A DNA stretch of 60,985 nt from a virus: positions 1-60,985 of the IMG/VR virus record IMGVR_UViG_3300048996_000173; one strand, 5' to 3'. The position numbers were made by a program, and so were the translations under genes. Positions 43,020-50,663 of this stretch are shown piece by piece. Numbering within the stretch: the stretch's first letter is position 1; the number at the start of each line of letters is the position of its first letter. Under the pieces are notes generated by a model. That model was given only the letters and a program-made list of their open reading frames with translations. It was not told the origin of the DNA and ran no database searches.

Positions 43020-43895
43020 ATGACGCTCTTCATCGTGTGCGCCATGCTCGCATGCGCCATGACCATGGGATTGGCGCGGATGGTGATCCAGAGCAAGCAG
43101 GTGCGCAACGAGGCGCTGGAGATTCTGACTGAGAGGCACCACAAAGAGCTCGCCCTCCATCGCGAATGGGACGAGCGAGCGAGCGAAGCGCTGGCCCCGT
43201 ACGACGCCGGGGGATTGCTGCCGCCTGGCTCTACCACGCACTGGCGAGACCGAGCGGTCGCCCGCCCGACGCCCGTCGAGGTCGACGAGGAGTACGAGGG
43301 CGAGCCGATGTCCGACGAGGACTGGCAGCTCCACGCGTACGGGCCGGATACCATCTACGGAATCGTGCAGGCCACGATCGAGCGCATCGACGCCGAGCTT
43401 GACAAGCCGTATGCGATCGCCCGAGCTTGGGCCGACGGCACCCTGGTCGCCGCGGAGCAGCGTGCCGAGCAGGTCCTGTCCGACGCGCACGACGAGTTCG
43501 AGCGCGAGCAGGCCGCCGCTCAGCTGCAGCAGGCTCACCGCGAGCTCGCCTGGATCTACGACGGCGGCGTCGGCGCGGCCGGCATCGAGAGTACGGCGTA
43601 CGACGCTCAGTTCGCCTTCGGTCAGCTGGTCGAGCGGAAGCGCCGCGAGATCGCCACCCGCAAGGCGCTGGGCGTCGGGAACGCTGAAGCTCACGGGTTC
43701 GCGCAGCCGCACGACCGTAACGCCCTCTACTCCCTCTATTCGAAGGCCGGCCTCATCGACGACACGGGCGACACCGTCGAGGTCCACTCGTGGGGCCAGG
43801 CCGAGCCGATTCAGGTCCAGGTGATGCGGTTGGTGAGCTCTGGATTCATCACCCAGGAGTACGCCCTCCAGATGATTGAGGAGGGAGAACGATGA
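43020..43895 (+). CDS. Membrane-anchored helical protein with GGxLPPG motif
   Basis: 291 aa. The first 20 residues (MTLFIVCAMLACAMTMGLAR) are hydrophobic and may anchor it. Long charged helices follow (HHKELALHREWDERASEAL; EQRAEQVLSDAHDEFERE). Residues about 60-72 read YDAGGLLPPGST, matching the tape measure C-terminal motif YDNGGYLPPGIT. Not otherwise recognised. Coupled to the next gene. Confidence 0.55.
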   Translation: MTLFIVCAMLACAMTMGLARMVIQSKQVRNEALEILTERHHKELALHREWDERASEALAPYDAGGLLPPGSTTHWRDRAVARPTPVEVDEEYEGEPMSDEDWQLHAYGPDTIYGIVQATIERIDAELDKPYAIARAWADGTLVAAEQRAEQVLSDAHDEFEREQAAAQLQQAHRELAWIYDGGVGAAGIESTAYDAQFAFGQLVERKRREIATRKALGVGNAEAHGFAQPHDRNALYSLYSKAGLIDDTGDTVEVHSWGQAEPIQVQVMRLVSSGFITQEYALQMIEEGER

Positions 43896-44359
43896 CCGAC
43901 CCGATCCAGCCCACCTATCGACGCGAGGAGGTGGAGCCTGAGAAGATCGCAGTGCCCGCACCCGAGGTTCCTGCCCGGCCGGCTCGCCCGGAGGAGATCC
44001 CTGGCGGCGCCCGCACGGTGCTCAAGCGCCTGGAGAAGCACGGCTGGACCACGGAGGCGCTGTACGCACGAGGGCCCTGGGTCGACAATGCCATGACGCC
44101 CGACATGATCACGATGTGGGAGGTCGACTCCGCCGGCCAGGCCGAGCCGGCCACCATCGTCGCGGTCACCGCGAGCATCCTGGTCAGGGGCCGCCGCGGC
44201 CGCCAGCAGGTCGCGGCGCTCTGGGTCTTGCGCCCGGGGCTGAAGGACGCTACGTTCAAGTTCCATTTCGCCTACACCAAACCCACCCCCGCCGGTGCGA
44301 CCACGGGTCGCATCGACAGCAAGCAGCTCAAGCAGCTGACAGAGAGCGAGGCATCATGA
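43892..44359 (+). CDS. Hypothetical protein
   Basis: 155 aa from ATG 43892. A Pro/Glu-rich N-terminus leads to a compact domain (GGARTVLKRLEKHGWTTEA, RQQVAALWVLRPGLKDA). Ends with SKQLKQLTESEAS. No family. Overlaps both neighbours by 4 bases. Confidence 0.5.
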   Translation: MTDPIQPTYRREEVEPEKIAVPAPEVPARPARPEEIPGGARTVLKRLEKHGWTTEALYARGPWVDNAMTPDMITMWEVDSAGQAEPATIVAVTASILVRGRRGRQQVAALWVLRPGLKDATFKFHFAYTKPTPAGATTGRIDSKQLKQLTESEAS

Positions 44360-45312
44360 CCGAAACCAACATGGAACGCATGTACGCAATGGCGCTGGAG
44401 GCGAGCGTCAAGACCACCGTGACCCACGAGCTGGCCGACGGATCGAGCATCGTGTTCGAGATGCCGAACGGCGCTCGCTTCACTACCGGCCGGGCAGCGG
44501 AGGAGCGGGAATTCCGTCGCGGTCAGTCAGTGCTGACGCTCGACCGCGGCGATGAGTTCGTGACCTTCTGGCCGATGCAGCCCGGTACGGCCGCAAAGCC
44601 GGGCCAGGATCACTCCTACCGGATGATCTTCAAGGAGCGGCCGCTCGAGGTGGGCGACTGGGTGAAGTGGGCCGAGCATCCGGACGCGCTCCCCATGCGC
44701 GCCGACTATGTGGCCAGTGCCGCCCAGGATGGACGCGGAGCGTACTGGTCCCTGCGGACCTCGAACGGCGGAAACATCGGAGCGTTCGAGAGGGACCTGG
44801 TCCGCGTCGACGCGCCGGCCCCGACCGGGCGGCCGAAGTTCGTGGTTGGCGACATCGTCCAGGTGCCGGGAAAGTACTTCCACGGCTGGACCAAGCCGCG
44901 CGCCATGGTCGTCACCGAGGTGATGTGGCGTTGGAGCAAGGACCTCACCGGCGAGTGGGTTTACATCCTCGACAGCCGCAAGGGCGACCCGTCGCCGCAC
45001 TCGTTCGCCGGCGCCTCGGTTGCCGACCTGACCAAGCTCCGCCAGTGGCCGATCCGCGTCGGAGACTTCGTCCGCGCGAACTACCCGCGGATCGATGGTC
45101 TCTCAGGCGAGGTGTGGAAAGTCTCCGGTGTTGACCGTCACGCCTACGGCAACTCGAGCGACCCGGACCAGTGGCTGATCTACGGCAAGGATCTCGCCGG
45201 AGTCGAACACTCGGACGAGGGCCTCTTGCTCGACCAGGTCGACGTGAAGGTCACCAAGACCGACCGCAAGGTCACCGTGACGTACGACGAGAAGTGGGAG
45301 GTGCAGGCGTGA
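44356..45312 (+). CDS. Protein with three SH3-like barrels
   Basis: 318 aa from ATG 44356. The sequence repeats the pattern VGDWVKW, VGDIVQVPGKY and VGDFVRANYP about 90 residues apart, each followed by short strands, suggesting three SH3-like barrels. RFTTGRAAEEREFRRGQSV comes before them. May bind nucleic acid or protein. Function unknown. Confidence 0.55.
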   Translation: MTETNMERMYAMALEASVKTTVTHELADGSSIVFEMPNGARFTTGRAAEEREFRRGQSVLTLDRGDEFVTFWPMQPGTAAKPGQDHSYRMIFKERPLEVGDWVKWAEHPDALPMRADYVASAAQDGRGAYWSLRTSNGGNIGAFERDLVRVDAPAPTGRPKFVVGDIVQVPGKYFHGWTKPRAMVVTEVMWRWSKDLTGEWVYILDSRKGDPSPHSFAGASVADLTKLRQWPIRVGDFVRANYPRIDGLSGEVWKVSGVDRHAYGNSSDPDQWLIYGKDLAGVEHSDEGLLLDQVDVKVTKTDRKVTVTYDEKWEVQA

Positions 45313-45410
45313 GCGATCAGATCGACCCGACGAACATGTCGCACATGCTCAACCTGAACGGCGAGTTTGAGAAGGGAGGTGAGAGCGGTGGGAGATCCGA
45401 AGAAGGCTGA
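45309..45410 (+). CDS. Small Gly/Glu-rich peptide
   Basis: 33 aa from GTG 45309 inside the previous stop. MSDQIDPTNMSHMLNLNGEF then a Gly/Glu/Ser tail. It carries the next gene's ribosome site inside its coding part. Function unknown. Confidence 0.4.
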   Translation: MSDQIDPTNMSHMLNLNGEFEKGGESGGRSEEG

Positions 45411-45591
45411 CCCGACCTACCCGACAATCGTCGTGCACGCCGAGGGCGTGATGCCGAAGAATGCCGCCGAGCTGGGCATCCTGCACGAGCAGATCGAGAA
45501 GGTCCGCTACGGCACGGGAGCCAAGGCCAGCGACGTCAAGGCGACGCTCGGCCCGCTCGGCAAGACGATCGAGTTCTCGTTCCTGGTCTAG
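45388..45591 (+). CDS. Small hypothetical protein
   Basis: 67 aa from GTG 45388, with GGGAGGTGA upstream, overlapping the previous peptide by 23 bases. MGDPKKADPTYPTIVVHAEG then KASDVKATLGPLGKTI. Possibly a small strand-helix domain. No family. Confidence 0.5.
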   Translation: MGDPKKADPTYPTIVVHAEGVMPKNAAELGILHEQIEKVRYGTGAKASDVKATLGPLGKTIEFSFLV

Positions 45592-45607
45592 GCCAGCTAC
45601 CCTGGTG

Positions 45608-45641
45608 TCACCGGTCGCCTCGGGGGCGACGCGGCCGGTGA
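45608..45641 (+). terminator. Hairpin before WhiB gene
   Basis: tcaccgg and ccggtga flank an inner cgcc/ggcg stem. Between the end of one early block and the WhiB gene. Confidence 0.45.
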
Positions 45642-45734
45642 TGCTGGGGGCTTTGGTGGACAACGACGAGATCATCGCAGGATTCCGGTCTATCACGGAA
45701 CGGTGGATTCTTGACCTGCGGAAGGAATTCGGCG

Positions 45735-46220
45735 ATGATGGGCTCCATGACCGAGTCGAAGCCGATCGAGACGCCCTGCCAGACCGGGAACCTCTGCAAG
45801 GTCCCGAAGTACCGCAATGAGATCCTCGAGCAGACAGGCCTCACAGACGAGGACCGCGCCGAGCTCATTGCGCAGGTCGAGTCGTCGTGCGACCACGAGA
45901 CCCACCCCGACGATTGGTTCGAGGATCCCGGGGCCGGCTACGGGACGCCGCCGTACTGGCGAGCTCAGCGCGCTCGTGCGCGCTGCTTCAACGTGTGCCC
46001 GATCCGCGTGCAGTGCCTCCAGATCGGCATGCAGCGTATTGACCACGGCGTCATGGGCGGATACACTGCCGCTCAACGTGCTCAGGTCGCAAGCACCTGG
46101 GCTCAACGGAAGGAGCACAACGATGCCGAGAAGGAACAAGCGCGGCCGGTCGCCGCAGATCACGAAGCGGCCGAGCAAGGCGATGCCGACCACCAAGGTG
46201 CGGAACGCCCTGGCCGCTAG
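45735..46220 (+). CDS. WhiB-family iron-sulfur transcription factor
   Basis: 161 aa from ATG 45735 (ATG 45747 also possible). Cysteines at 52, 84, 88 and 94 form C-x31-C-x3-C-x5-C, and HGVMGG (about 104-109) stands for the usual G[VI]WGG turn. The start is Cys-containing but acidic; the C-terminal extension after residue about 125 overlaps the next gene. WhiB proteins bind a 4Fe-4S cluster and work with the main sigma factor; phage versions can redirect host transcription. TTGACC at 45711 may be the -35 of a promoter. Confidence 0.85.
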   Translation: MMGSMTESKPIETPCQTGNLCKVPKYRNEILEQTGLTDEDRAELIAQVESSCDHETHPDDWFEDPGAGYGTPPYWRAQRARARCFNVCPIRVQCLQIGMQRIDHGVMGGYTAAQRAQVASTWAQRKEHNDAEKEQARPVAADHEAAEQGDADHQGAERPGR

Positions 46221-46515
46221 GGCCGGCGTGTCCCCGAGCCGGCTCGCCCCGCTCGTGAAGCCCGACGGGGTCTGCAACGGGTACCTGAAGCCGAAGTACG
46301 CCTTCTTCACGGAGGAGAAGGCGCAGCGAGCTCTCACGGCCGCCCAGAAGAACCACACTCTGCTCAGCAGCGACCACGTCGAGGAGCGCTACTTCGAGTG
46401 CACCCGCATGAACGCCCTGCTGACGCCGTTCGACCAGCGCGTCGAGGTCCCGGCCACTCACTGGCACCTCACGAGCATGCCGGCCGCTCCGGAGGTTATC
46501 GATGGGGAAGCGTAG
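46123..46515 (+). CDS. Basic hypothetical protein
   Basis: 130 aa from ATG 46123 (AAGGAG upstream), overlapping the WhiB gene by 98 bases. Strongly basic start (MPRRNKRGRSPQITKRPSKA) then a helical domain with ECTRMNALLTPF and THWHL. Function unknown. Confidence 0.55.
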   Translation: MPRRNKRGRSPQITKRPSKAMPTTKVRNALAARAGVSPSRLAPLVKPDGVCNGYLKPKYAFFTEEKAQRALTAAQKNHTLLSSDHVEERYFECTRMNALLTPFDQRVEVPATHWHLTSMPAAPEVIDGEA

Positions 46516-46774
46516 CAAGGAACTGCTCGCCGAGCTGGAGAGGGCGGAGAAGAAGGCTCTTGGCAACGACAAGCCCTGTAGACTGTGTGTGGCGCTGATG
46601 GACCTGGAACCGGGTGCGATCGATGCGGTCGAAGCCGTGCTCCAGAAGCGCCACCCGAATCGGGACAGGTACCTTCTCGGGGAGAGAAAGCTCCATCCCA
46701 TCCTGAATGCCGCGGGAATCAAGGTGACCCAGGTTGACATTCAGGTCCACCGAGAGGAAGGCCACGGAGCGTGA
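46502..46774 (+). CDS. Hypothetical protein with CxxC
   Basis: 90 aa. Charged helix start (KRSKELLAELERAEKKAL) then KPCRLCVALMDLEPG with a CxxC. Overlaps neighbours on both sides. Resembles helix-rich small regulators in actinophages, where such genes often precede a metallophosphoesterase. Confidence 0.55.
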   Translation: MGKRSKELLAELERAEKKALGNDKPCRLCVALMDLEPGAIDAVEAVLQKRHPNRDRYLLGERKLHPILNAAGIKVTQVDIQVHREEGHGA

Positions 46775-48081
46775 CCACCGACACCAAGAAGCTGATCGCG
46801 GACCTGAATGACGCCGTCCGCGCCAAGATCCAGACCCCGCCGGCGCCCATCGCAGCCCAGCGAGCCCCGAAGGACTGGAAGCCGGGCGTCAAGTACGACG
46901 GCCGCGGCCAGGTCTCGGAGATCACCACGGTAGCCATCCCGGGCGACCAGCTGGCCGCTGAGGACTATCAGCGCGTGGTCGAGGAAATGGGTGTCACGGT
47001 TCCGGCCGGCCTGGTACTCGTGCTGGCCGAGGCGAGCTTCGACCCCTTCGCCTGGACGCGCGAGGAGCCCTTCTGGATCGACGAGAAGGGACACCAGCGC
47101 AAGACCCCGGCGACCACTCAGGCTGGCTGGCGCTACCGCTTCAAGACCGCTTCAGCAGCTCTCGTGGCAGCCTCCGACGAGGACCTCGAGAAGCTTCAGG
47201 CCGCCGCTCGCCGAGCGGTCCGGGCGCGACCCCGTACGACTCCGTTCGACGGTGTCACGCAGGTCATCGTGCTCGGGGACATCCAGGCTGGCAAGGTCGA
47301 TCGCCGCGGCGGATCCGCCGAGCTCCTGGTCCGCCTGGAGCATGCGCTGGCCGAGATCCTCCGTCACGTGAAGCGGACCAAGCCGAACGAGATCCTGCTG
47401 ATCGACGGCGGCGACGGCATGGAGATGTTCGAGTCCTCGCCTGGCGCCGACCGGACCAACGACCTGTCGCAGACCGAGCAGATCCGCCTGTGGCGCCGCG
47501 TCCTGATGTCGTGGGTCCGCGAGCTGGCCAAGGTCGGCGTGACCGTGAAGGTCATCTCGGTGCCGTCCAACCACTGCTCGGTGCGCCGTGGGAAGCAGAA
47601 CATGGGCACGCCCGCCGACGACTACGGCATCGAGGTCCTGACGCAGGTGGCCGACATCTGCGCCGAGAACCCCGACGCGTACGGCCACGTCGAGTTCTAC
47701 TCACCCGGCGAGCACGAGGAAGCCCTGGCGATCACCCTGGCCGGCGGAAAGACCCTCGGCGTCGCACACGGCCACCAGAAGACCCGGCCCGAGGCCATTC
47801 CGGCCTACCTGGCCGGCCAGGCTGCCGGCCGGACCCCGATCGGCGACTGCGACATCGCAGTCTTCGGCCACTGGCACAACCTCCGGGTGCAGACCTGGGG
47901 CGACGACCGGTGGTTCTTCATCGCGCCGACCATGGACTCCGGCTCGAGCTGGTTCGCCAACAACACCGGCACCGAGTCCGCTCCCGGTGTGCTCACCTTC
48001 GTCGTCGACAGCCGCGGCTGGCGCGACATGCACGTCGCCTGGGCCCGCGAGGGCATCGACTACGAAACCCTGGAGGCCTGA
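46771..48081 (+). CDS. Calcineurin-like metallophosphoesterase
   Basis: 436 aa from GTG 46771 (overlap). Metal motifs in order: IVLGDIQAGK (D170, Gln in place of the usual His), IDGGDGMEM, PSNHCSVR, GVAHGHQKT and FGHWHN. This is the calcineurin fold common in phage metallophosphoesterases and nucleases, with D-G-x-H, GD, GNH, H and GHxH. The Gln may change metal use. It probably cuts phosphodiester bonds in nucleic acid or nucleotides. Substrate unknown. Confidence 0.8.
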   Translation: MTTDTKKLIADLNDAVRAKIQTPPAPIAAQRAPKDWKPGVKYDGRGQVSEITTVAIPGDQLAAEDYQRVVEEMGVTVPAGLVLVLAEASFDPFAWTREEPFWIDEKGHQRKTPATTQAGWRYRFKTASAALVAASDEDLEKLQAAARRAVRARPRTTPFDGVTQVIVLGDIQAGKVDRRGGSAELLVRLEHALAEILRHVKRTKPNEILLIDGGDGMEMFESSPGADRTNDLSQTEQIRLWRRVLMSWVRELAKVGVTVKVISVPSNHCSVRRGKQNMGTPADDYGIEVLTQVADICAENPDAYGHVEFYSPGEHEEALAITLAGGKTLGVAHGHQKTRPEAIPAYLAGQAAGRTPIGDCDIAVFGHWHNLRVQTWGDDRWFFIAPTMDSGSSWFANNTGTESAPGVLTFVVDSRGWRDMHVAWAREGIDYETLEA

Positions 48082-48082
48082 C

Positions 48083-48244
48083 GTGACCAGCCACTCGTCG
48101 CACCGCCGCTGGAAGGGTTGTCAGCTGTGCAAGCCCCACAAGAACCGCGACCGAGGTCAAGCTGAGCGGCAACCCTTCGCCGCCCTGCGCAAGCTCGGCA
48201 AGCGCCGGCGCGTCTCCCGCCGAGAGATCGGAGACGACCAGTGA
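48083..48244 (+). CDS. Small basic protein, 53 aa
   Basis: MTSHSSHRRWKGCQLCKPHK with a CxxC and His, then Arg/Lys-rich. GTG start; stop overlaps next gene. A Cys-His zinc knuckle is possible. Function unknown. Confidence 0.5.
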   Translation: MTSHSSHRRWKGCQLCKPHKNRDRGQAERQPFAALRKLGKRRRVSRREIGDDQ

Positions 48245-48414
48245 CCGCCGAGGAACCGACCCTGGCCGAGCTGGAGGAAGCGATCACCCACGTGGCCGCG
48301 ACCGCCGGCCGGTACAGCGACGTCGACCCGAAGAAGGCCCGGCTGCACGAGGAGCTCAACCACCTGCTCGAGGACCGGGACCGCCTCTTGACGGAGCGAC
48401 CGGCGATCGGCTAA
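48241..48414 (+). CDS. Small coiled-coil protein, 57 aa
   Basis: MTAEEPTLAELEEAITHVAA then acidic/basic helix ending LLTERPAIG. GTG overlaps the previous stop. Its TAA is part of the -10 box of the promoter for the tRNA region. Function unknown. Confidence 0.5.
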   Translation: MTAEEPTLAELEEAITHVAATAGRYSDVDPKKARLHEELNHLLEDRDRLLTERPAIG

Positions 48415-48417
48415 GCT
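48388..48417 (+). promoter_or_regulatory. Promoter for the tRNA region
   Basis: TTGACG (48388-48393), 18 bases, TAAGCT (48412-48417). It sits in the end of the preceding coding region and would start transcription just before the structured leader. Confidence 0.7.
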
Positions 48418-48601
48418 CGGTACTGCCGAACAGCGCTTCTAGAAGTGGAAGACCTCGGTGCTCTTCCTGAGACGCAAGGGTTGAGCGGTGGCGGTGCAGG
48501 ATCGGAGTCGGGAAACCTGCACGCGGTCACCTGATGAACTGATCAGGACCAGATGGGCCGGTACCCTTGCAGGGTAGTCGGAGACAGGGTCTAGATCGGC
48601 A
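48418..48601 (+). ncRNA. Structured non-coding leader
   Basis: Non-coding and hairpin-rich: gtgcagg/cctgcac, cctgat-gaactg-atcagg, taccct-tgc-agggta. Lies between promoter and tRNA-like genes. May be a processed RNA or leader. No known family recognised. Confidence 0.4.
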
Positions 48602-48672
48602 ATCGGTGCAGCATGGCGGAGAGCGGTCACCCGCGGAGGGTGGCCACGCGGGTTCGAGTCCCGTCACCGATG
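48602..48672 (+). tRNA. Degenerate tRNA-like gene
   Basis: ATCGGTG pairs with CACCGAT (7-bp acceptor stem). The T arm gcggg-ttcgagt-cccgt is canonical. A 7-bp hairpin (ggtcacc, loop cgcggag, ggtggcc) takes the anticodon arm place, but the loop has G where U33 should be (centre triplet CGG). The D arm is weak, with only two good pairs. Could be nonfunctional or an unusual tRNA. No CCA encoded. Confidence 0.45.
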
Positions 48673-48707
48673 CGAAGTTCGGCGGCTTAGTCCGTCGGGC
48701 CTTAAAT

Positions 48708-48801
48708 TCGCCATTAGCTCAGTCCGGTAGAGCACCGCTTGGCCAGCCCCGCAGTGTCGGGGGTAACGCGGAGGTCCTAGGTTCAAATCCTGGATGGCGA
48801 A
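48708..48801 (+). tRNA. tRNA gene with insertion in anticodon loop
   Basis: TCGCCAT pairs with ATGGCGA, TA follows, D stem gctc/gagc, variable bases ggtc, T arm ctagg-ttcaaat-cctgg. Anticodon stem ccgc (48735-48738) pairs with gcgg (48768-48771), but 29 bases lie between instead of about 9. The extra piece holds a hairpin ccccg-cagtgt-cgggg (48747-48762). Removing about 21 bases leaves TTGGTAAC, close to a Thr GGU loop though one base long. Isotype cannot be fixed. Confidence 0.55.
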
Positions 48802-49119
48802 CGAGGTAACGAGGGATCCCGAAACCCCATCCCGCAGTGTGGAAGAGAGGGTAAGAGGGTGAGGTTCGACCTCGGTGCGGCGACCGAAAACGCCCTTCTG
48901 GTCCACGACAGGACTCGCCTTGGCGGCGCGTATCCGTCTACGTGACCCGAGCGCACTCGGGCATTCAGGCCCCGCCGGTATGCATGCTCCCCACGGTTCG
49001 ACCGTGGAACTTGGAAGCAACCGGTGGGGTCTGTCTCATTCTGCGGACAGTCTATTGACCCAATCGGCAGCAGGCTGTAGGTTTTGAGCATCAGAACTTG
49101 CAACCACCTGGAGGTTTCC
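48802..49119 (+). other. Gene-free stretch before RNA ligase
   Basis: No coding-like frame. Holds a 6-bp hairpin cccgag-cgca-ctcggg (48946-48961), ccacgg-ttcga-ccgtgg near 49000, and the promoter at 49055-49083. Confidence 0.55.
49055..49083 (+). promoter_or_regulatory. Promoter for RNA ligase
   Basis: TTGACC (49055-49060), 17 bases, TAGGTT (49078-49083), 36 bases before the ligase start. Confidence 0.7.
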
Positions 49120-50301
49120 ATGCATCTGTATGACCTGGTCGACGTCAACGAGACGACCTGGCTCTACGAGAACGGCTGGCTGAACGAGACCGAGCACCCG
49201 ACCGAGCCGCTGCGCATCCTGAACTACTCCAAGCGCGCGCAGACTGCCGTGGAGCCGTGGTCGGTCGAGTCGCTGCACCACTGCCGCGGCCTGATCTACA
49301 ACACCACCAACGGTGAGATCGTCGCCCGGCCGTTCCCGAAGTTCTGGAACTACGGCCAGGCCGGCGCCCCGATGATACCCCTGGATGCCCTTGTCCAGGT
49401 GACCGACAAGGCCGATGGCTCGCTCGGCATCATGTATCGCCGACCGAGCGACGGCGAACTGGCCATCGCCACGCGGGGCTCGTTCCTGTCGGAGCAGGCC
49501 GTCCACGCTACGCAGACCCTGTATCTGAAGCACAACGACTTCGAGCCTAATCCCGACTGGACGATGCTGTTCGAGATCGTCTACCCGGAGAACCGGATCG
49601 TGCTCGACTACGGCGCTCGCGACGACGTGGTGCTGCTGGGTGGCGTCTTGACCCACTACAAGGACCTGGTGATCCTGGGCCCGAACGGCTTTCCGGAGTG
49701 GAAAGGCCCGAAGACCGAGATCATCTACGAGGGCAACTTCGACGGCGCGCTGGCGCTGAAGATGGACCGGCCGAACTCCGAGGGCTACGTGATCCGCCGG
49801 ATGATCGACGGCGGCATGGTGAAGCTCAAGCAGGAGGACTACAAGGCCCTACACGCCGCGCTCTTCGGGCTGAACCAGCGCCGGATCTACGAGATCGTCA
49901 TGGCTGGCCGCGGCCTCGGCCAGCCGGGCCAGTACGAAGGCGTGCCCGAGTTCGACACCCTGCTGGCCCAGCTGCCCGACGAGTTCCACGACTGGGCGCG
50001 CAACCAGCGGCACCAGATCCTCGAGACGATCCGGAAGCGCGCGGATGACATCTTCGAGGAGTACGGCGCGATCGTCGAAGGCTGGAGCGTGATCTACGAG
50101 GTAGACGACCAGCGGAGCCGGAAGAAGGCATTCGCGGCCGAGGTCGCCAAGGTCAAGACGCCGTATGCGTGGGCGCTGTTCGCCATCTTCAACGGCGCCG
50201 GCCGCGACGACATCGAGGACCAGCTGCTGCACCACCTGGACAAGGACAAGGAGATCGACGCCAAGGTCCGTCCGGTCAACCAGCCGGTCGAGGAGGTCTG
50301 A
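49120..50301 (+). CDS. RNA ligase, T4 Rnl1-like
   Basis: 393 aa from ATG 49120 (CTGGAGG upstream). The nucleotidyl-transfer motif KADGS (K97 receives AMP) follows FWNYGQAG. Later ALALKMDRPNSEGYVIRR resembles motif IV (EGYVI) and MVKLKQ motif V (KxK). ATP-dependent joining of RNA 5'-phosphate and 3'-OH ends. In T4 this enzyme repairs anticodon loops cut by host nucleases. It lies beside tRNA-like genes and, three genes on, the matching kinase/phosphatase. Assigned by motif; substrate inferred. Confidence 0.85.
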   Translation: MHLYDLVDVNETTWLYENGWLNETEHPTEPLRILNYSKRAQTAVEPWSVESLHHCRGLIYNTTNGEIVARPFPKFWNYGQAGAPMIPLDALVQVTDKADGSLGIMYRRPSDGELAIATRGSFLSEQAVHATQTLYLKHNDFEPNPDWTMLFEIVYPENRIVLDYGARDDVVLLGGVLTHYKDLVILGPNGFPEWKGPKTEIIYEGNFDGALALKMDRPNSEGYVIRRMIDGGMVKLKQEDYKALHAALFGLNQRRIYEIVMAGRGLGQPGQYEGVPEFDTLLAQLPDEFHDWARNQRHQILETIRKRADDIFEEYGAIVEGWSVIYEVDDQRSRKKAFAAEVAKVKTPYAWALFAIFNGAGRDDIEDQLLHHLDKDKEIDAKVRPVNQPVEEV

Positions 50302-50302
50302 C

Positions 50303-50473
50303 GTGGCCTGGGGTCGGAAGAAGAAGCAGGACATCAAGGGCGGCAAGGGCAAGCCGAAGGAGCCGTTCGTCCCGTGCGGGAAGCCGATCCACCGGCTCGC
50401 CAAGCGGGAGAAGAACGGCTCGGTGACCACCCCGATCTGCCAGAAGCAACGTGGACACTTTGGAGGTTGCTGA
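50303..50473 (+). CDS. Small Lys-rich protein with Cys residues
   Basis: 56 aa from GTG 50303. MAWGRKKKQDIKGGKGKPKE then FVPCGKPIHRL and PICQKQRGHFGGC. C and H positions could bind zinc. Lies in the RNA repair operon. Function unknown. Confidence 0.5.
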   Translation: MAWGRKKKQDIKGGKGKPKEPFVPCGKPIHRLAKREKNGSVTTPICQKQRGHFGGC

Positions 50474-50474
50474 C

Positions 50475-50663
50475 GTGAGCAAACAGATCAGAATCCACGA
50501 CGACGGTGACGAGATCGTCTGGATCGACGTCGACGGAGAGCAGTTGCACGAGCTGAACCACGACCTCGATGGCTGGGATGGCATGAAGCGGGGGATCGAC
50601 CTGGTCGAGAAGCTCGCCAAGGCCTTCGGCGTCGAGGTCAGCTACGAGCAGGACATCGTCTGA
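50475..50663 (+). CDS. Small acidic protein
   Basis: 62 aa from GTG 50475. MSKQIRIHDDGDEIVWIDVD then a helix DGMKRGIDLVEKLAKAFGVE. Stop overlaps the kinase ATG (TGATG). Possible adaptor; no family. Confidence 0.5.
   Translation: MSKQIRIHDDGDEIVWIDVDGEQLHELNHDLDGWDGMKRGIDLVEKLAKAFGVEVSYEQDIV

Noticed and set aside
48508-48560. CTGATGA and GAAA near each other, suggesting a hammerhead ribozyme
   Set aside because: Order and spacing do not allow the three stems; CTGATGA is better explained by the hairpin cctgat-gaactg-atcagg.
48802-48890. A third tRNA around gaggttcgacctc
   Set aside because: The loop lacks the TTCGANT pattern with a proper stem, and no acceptor pairing is found.
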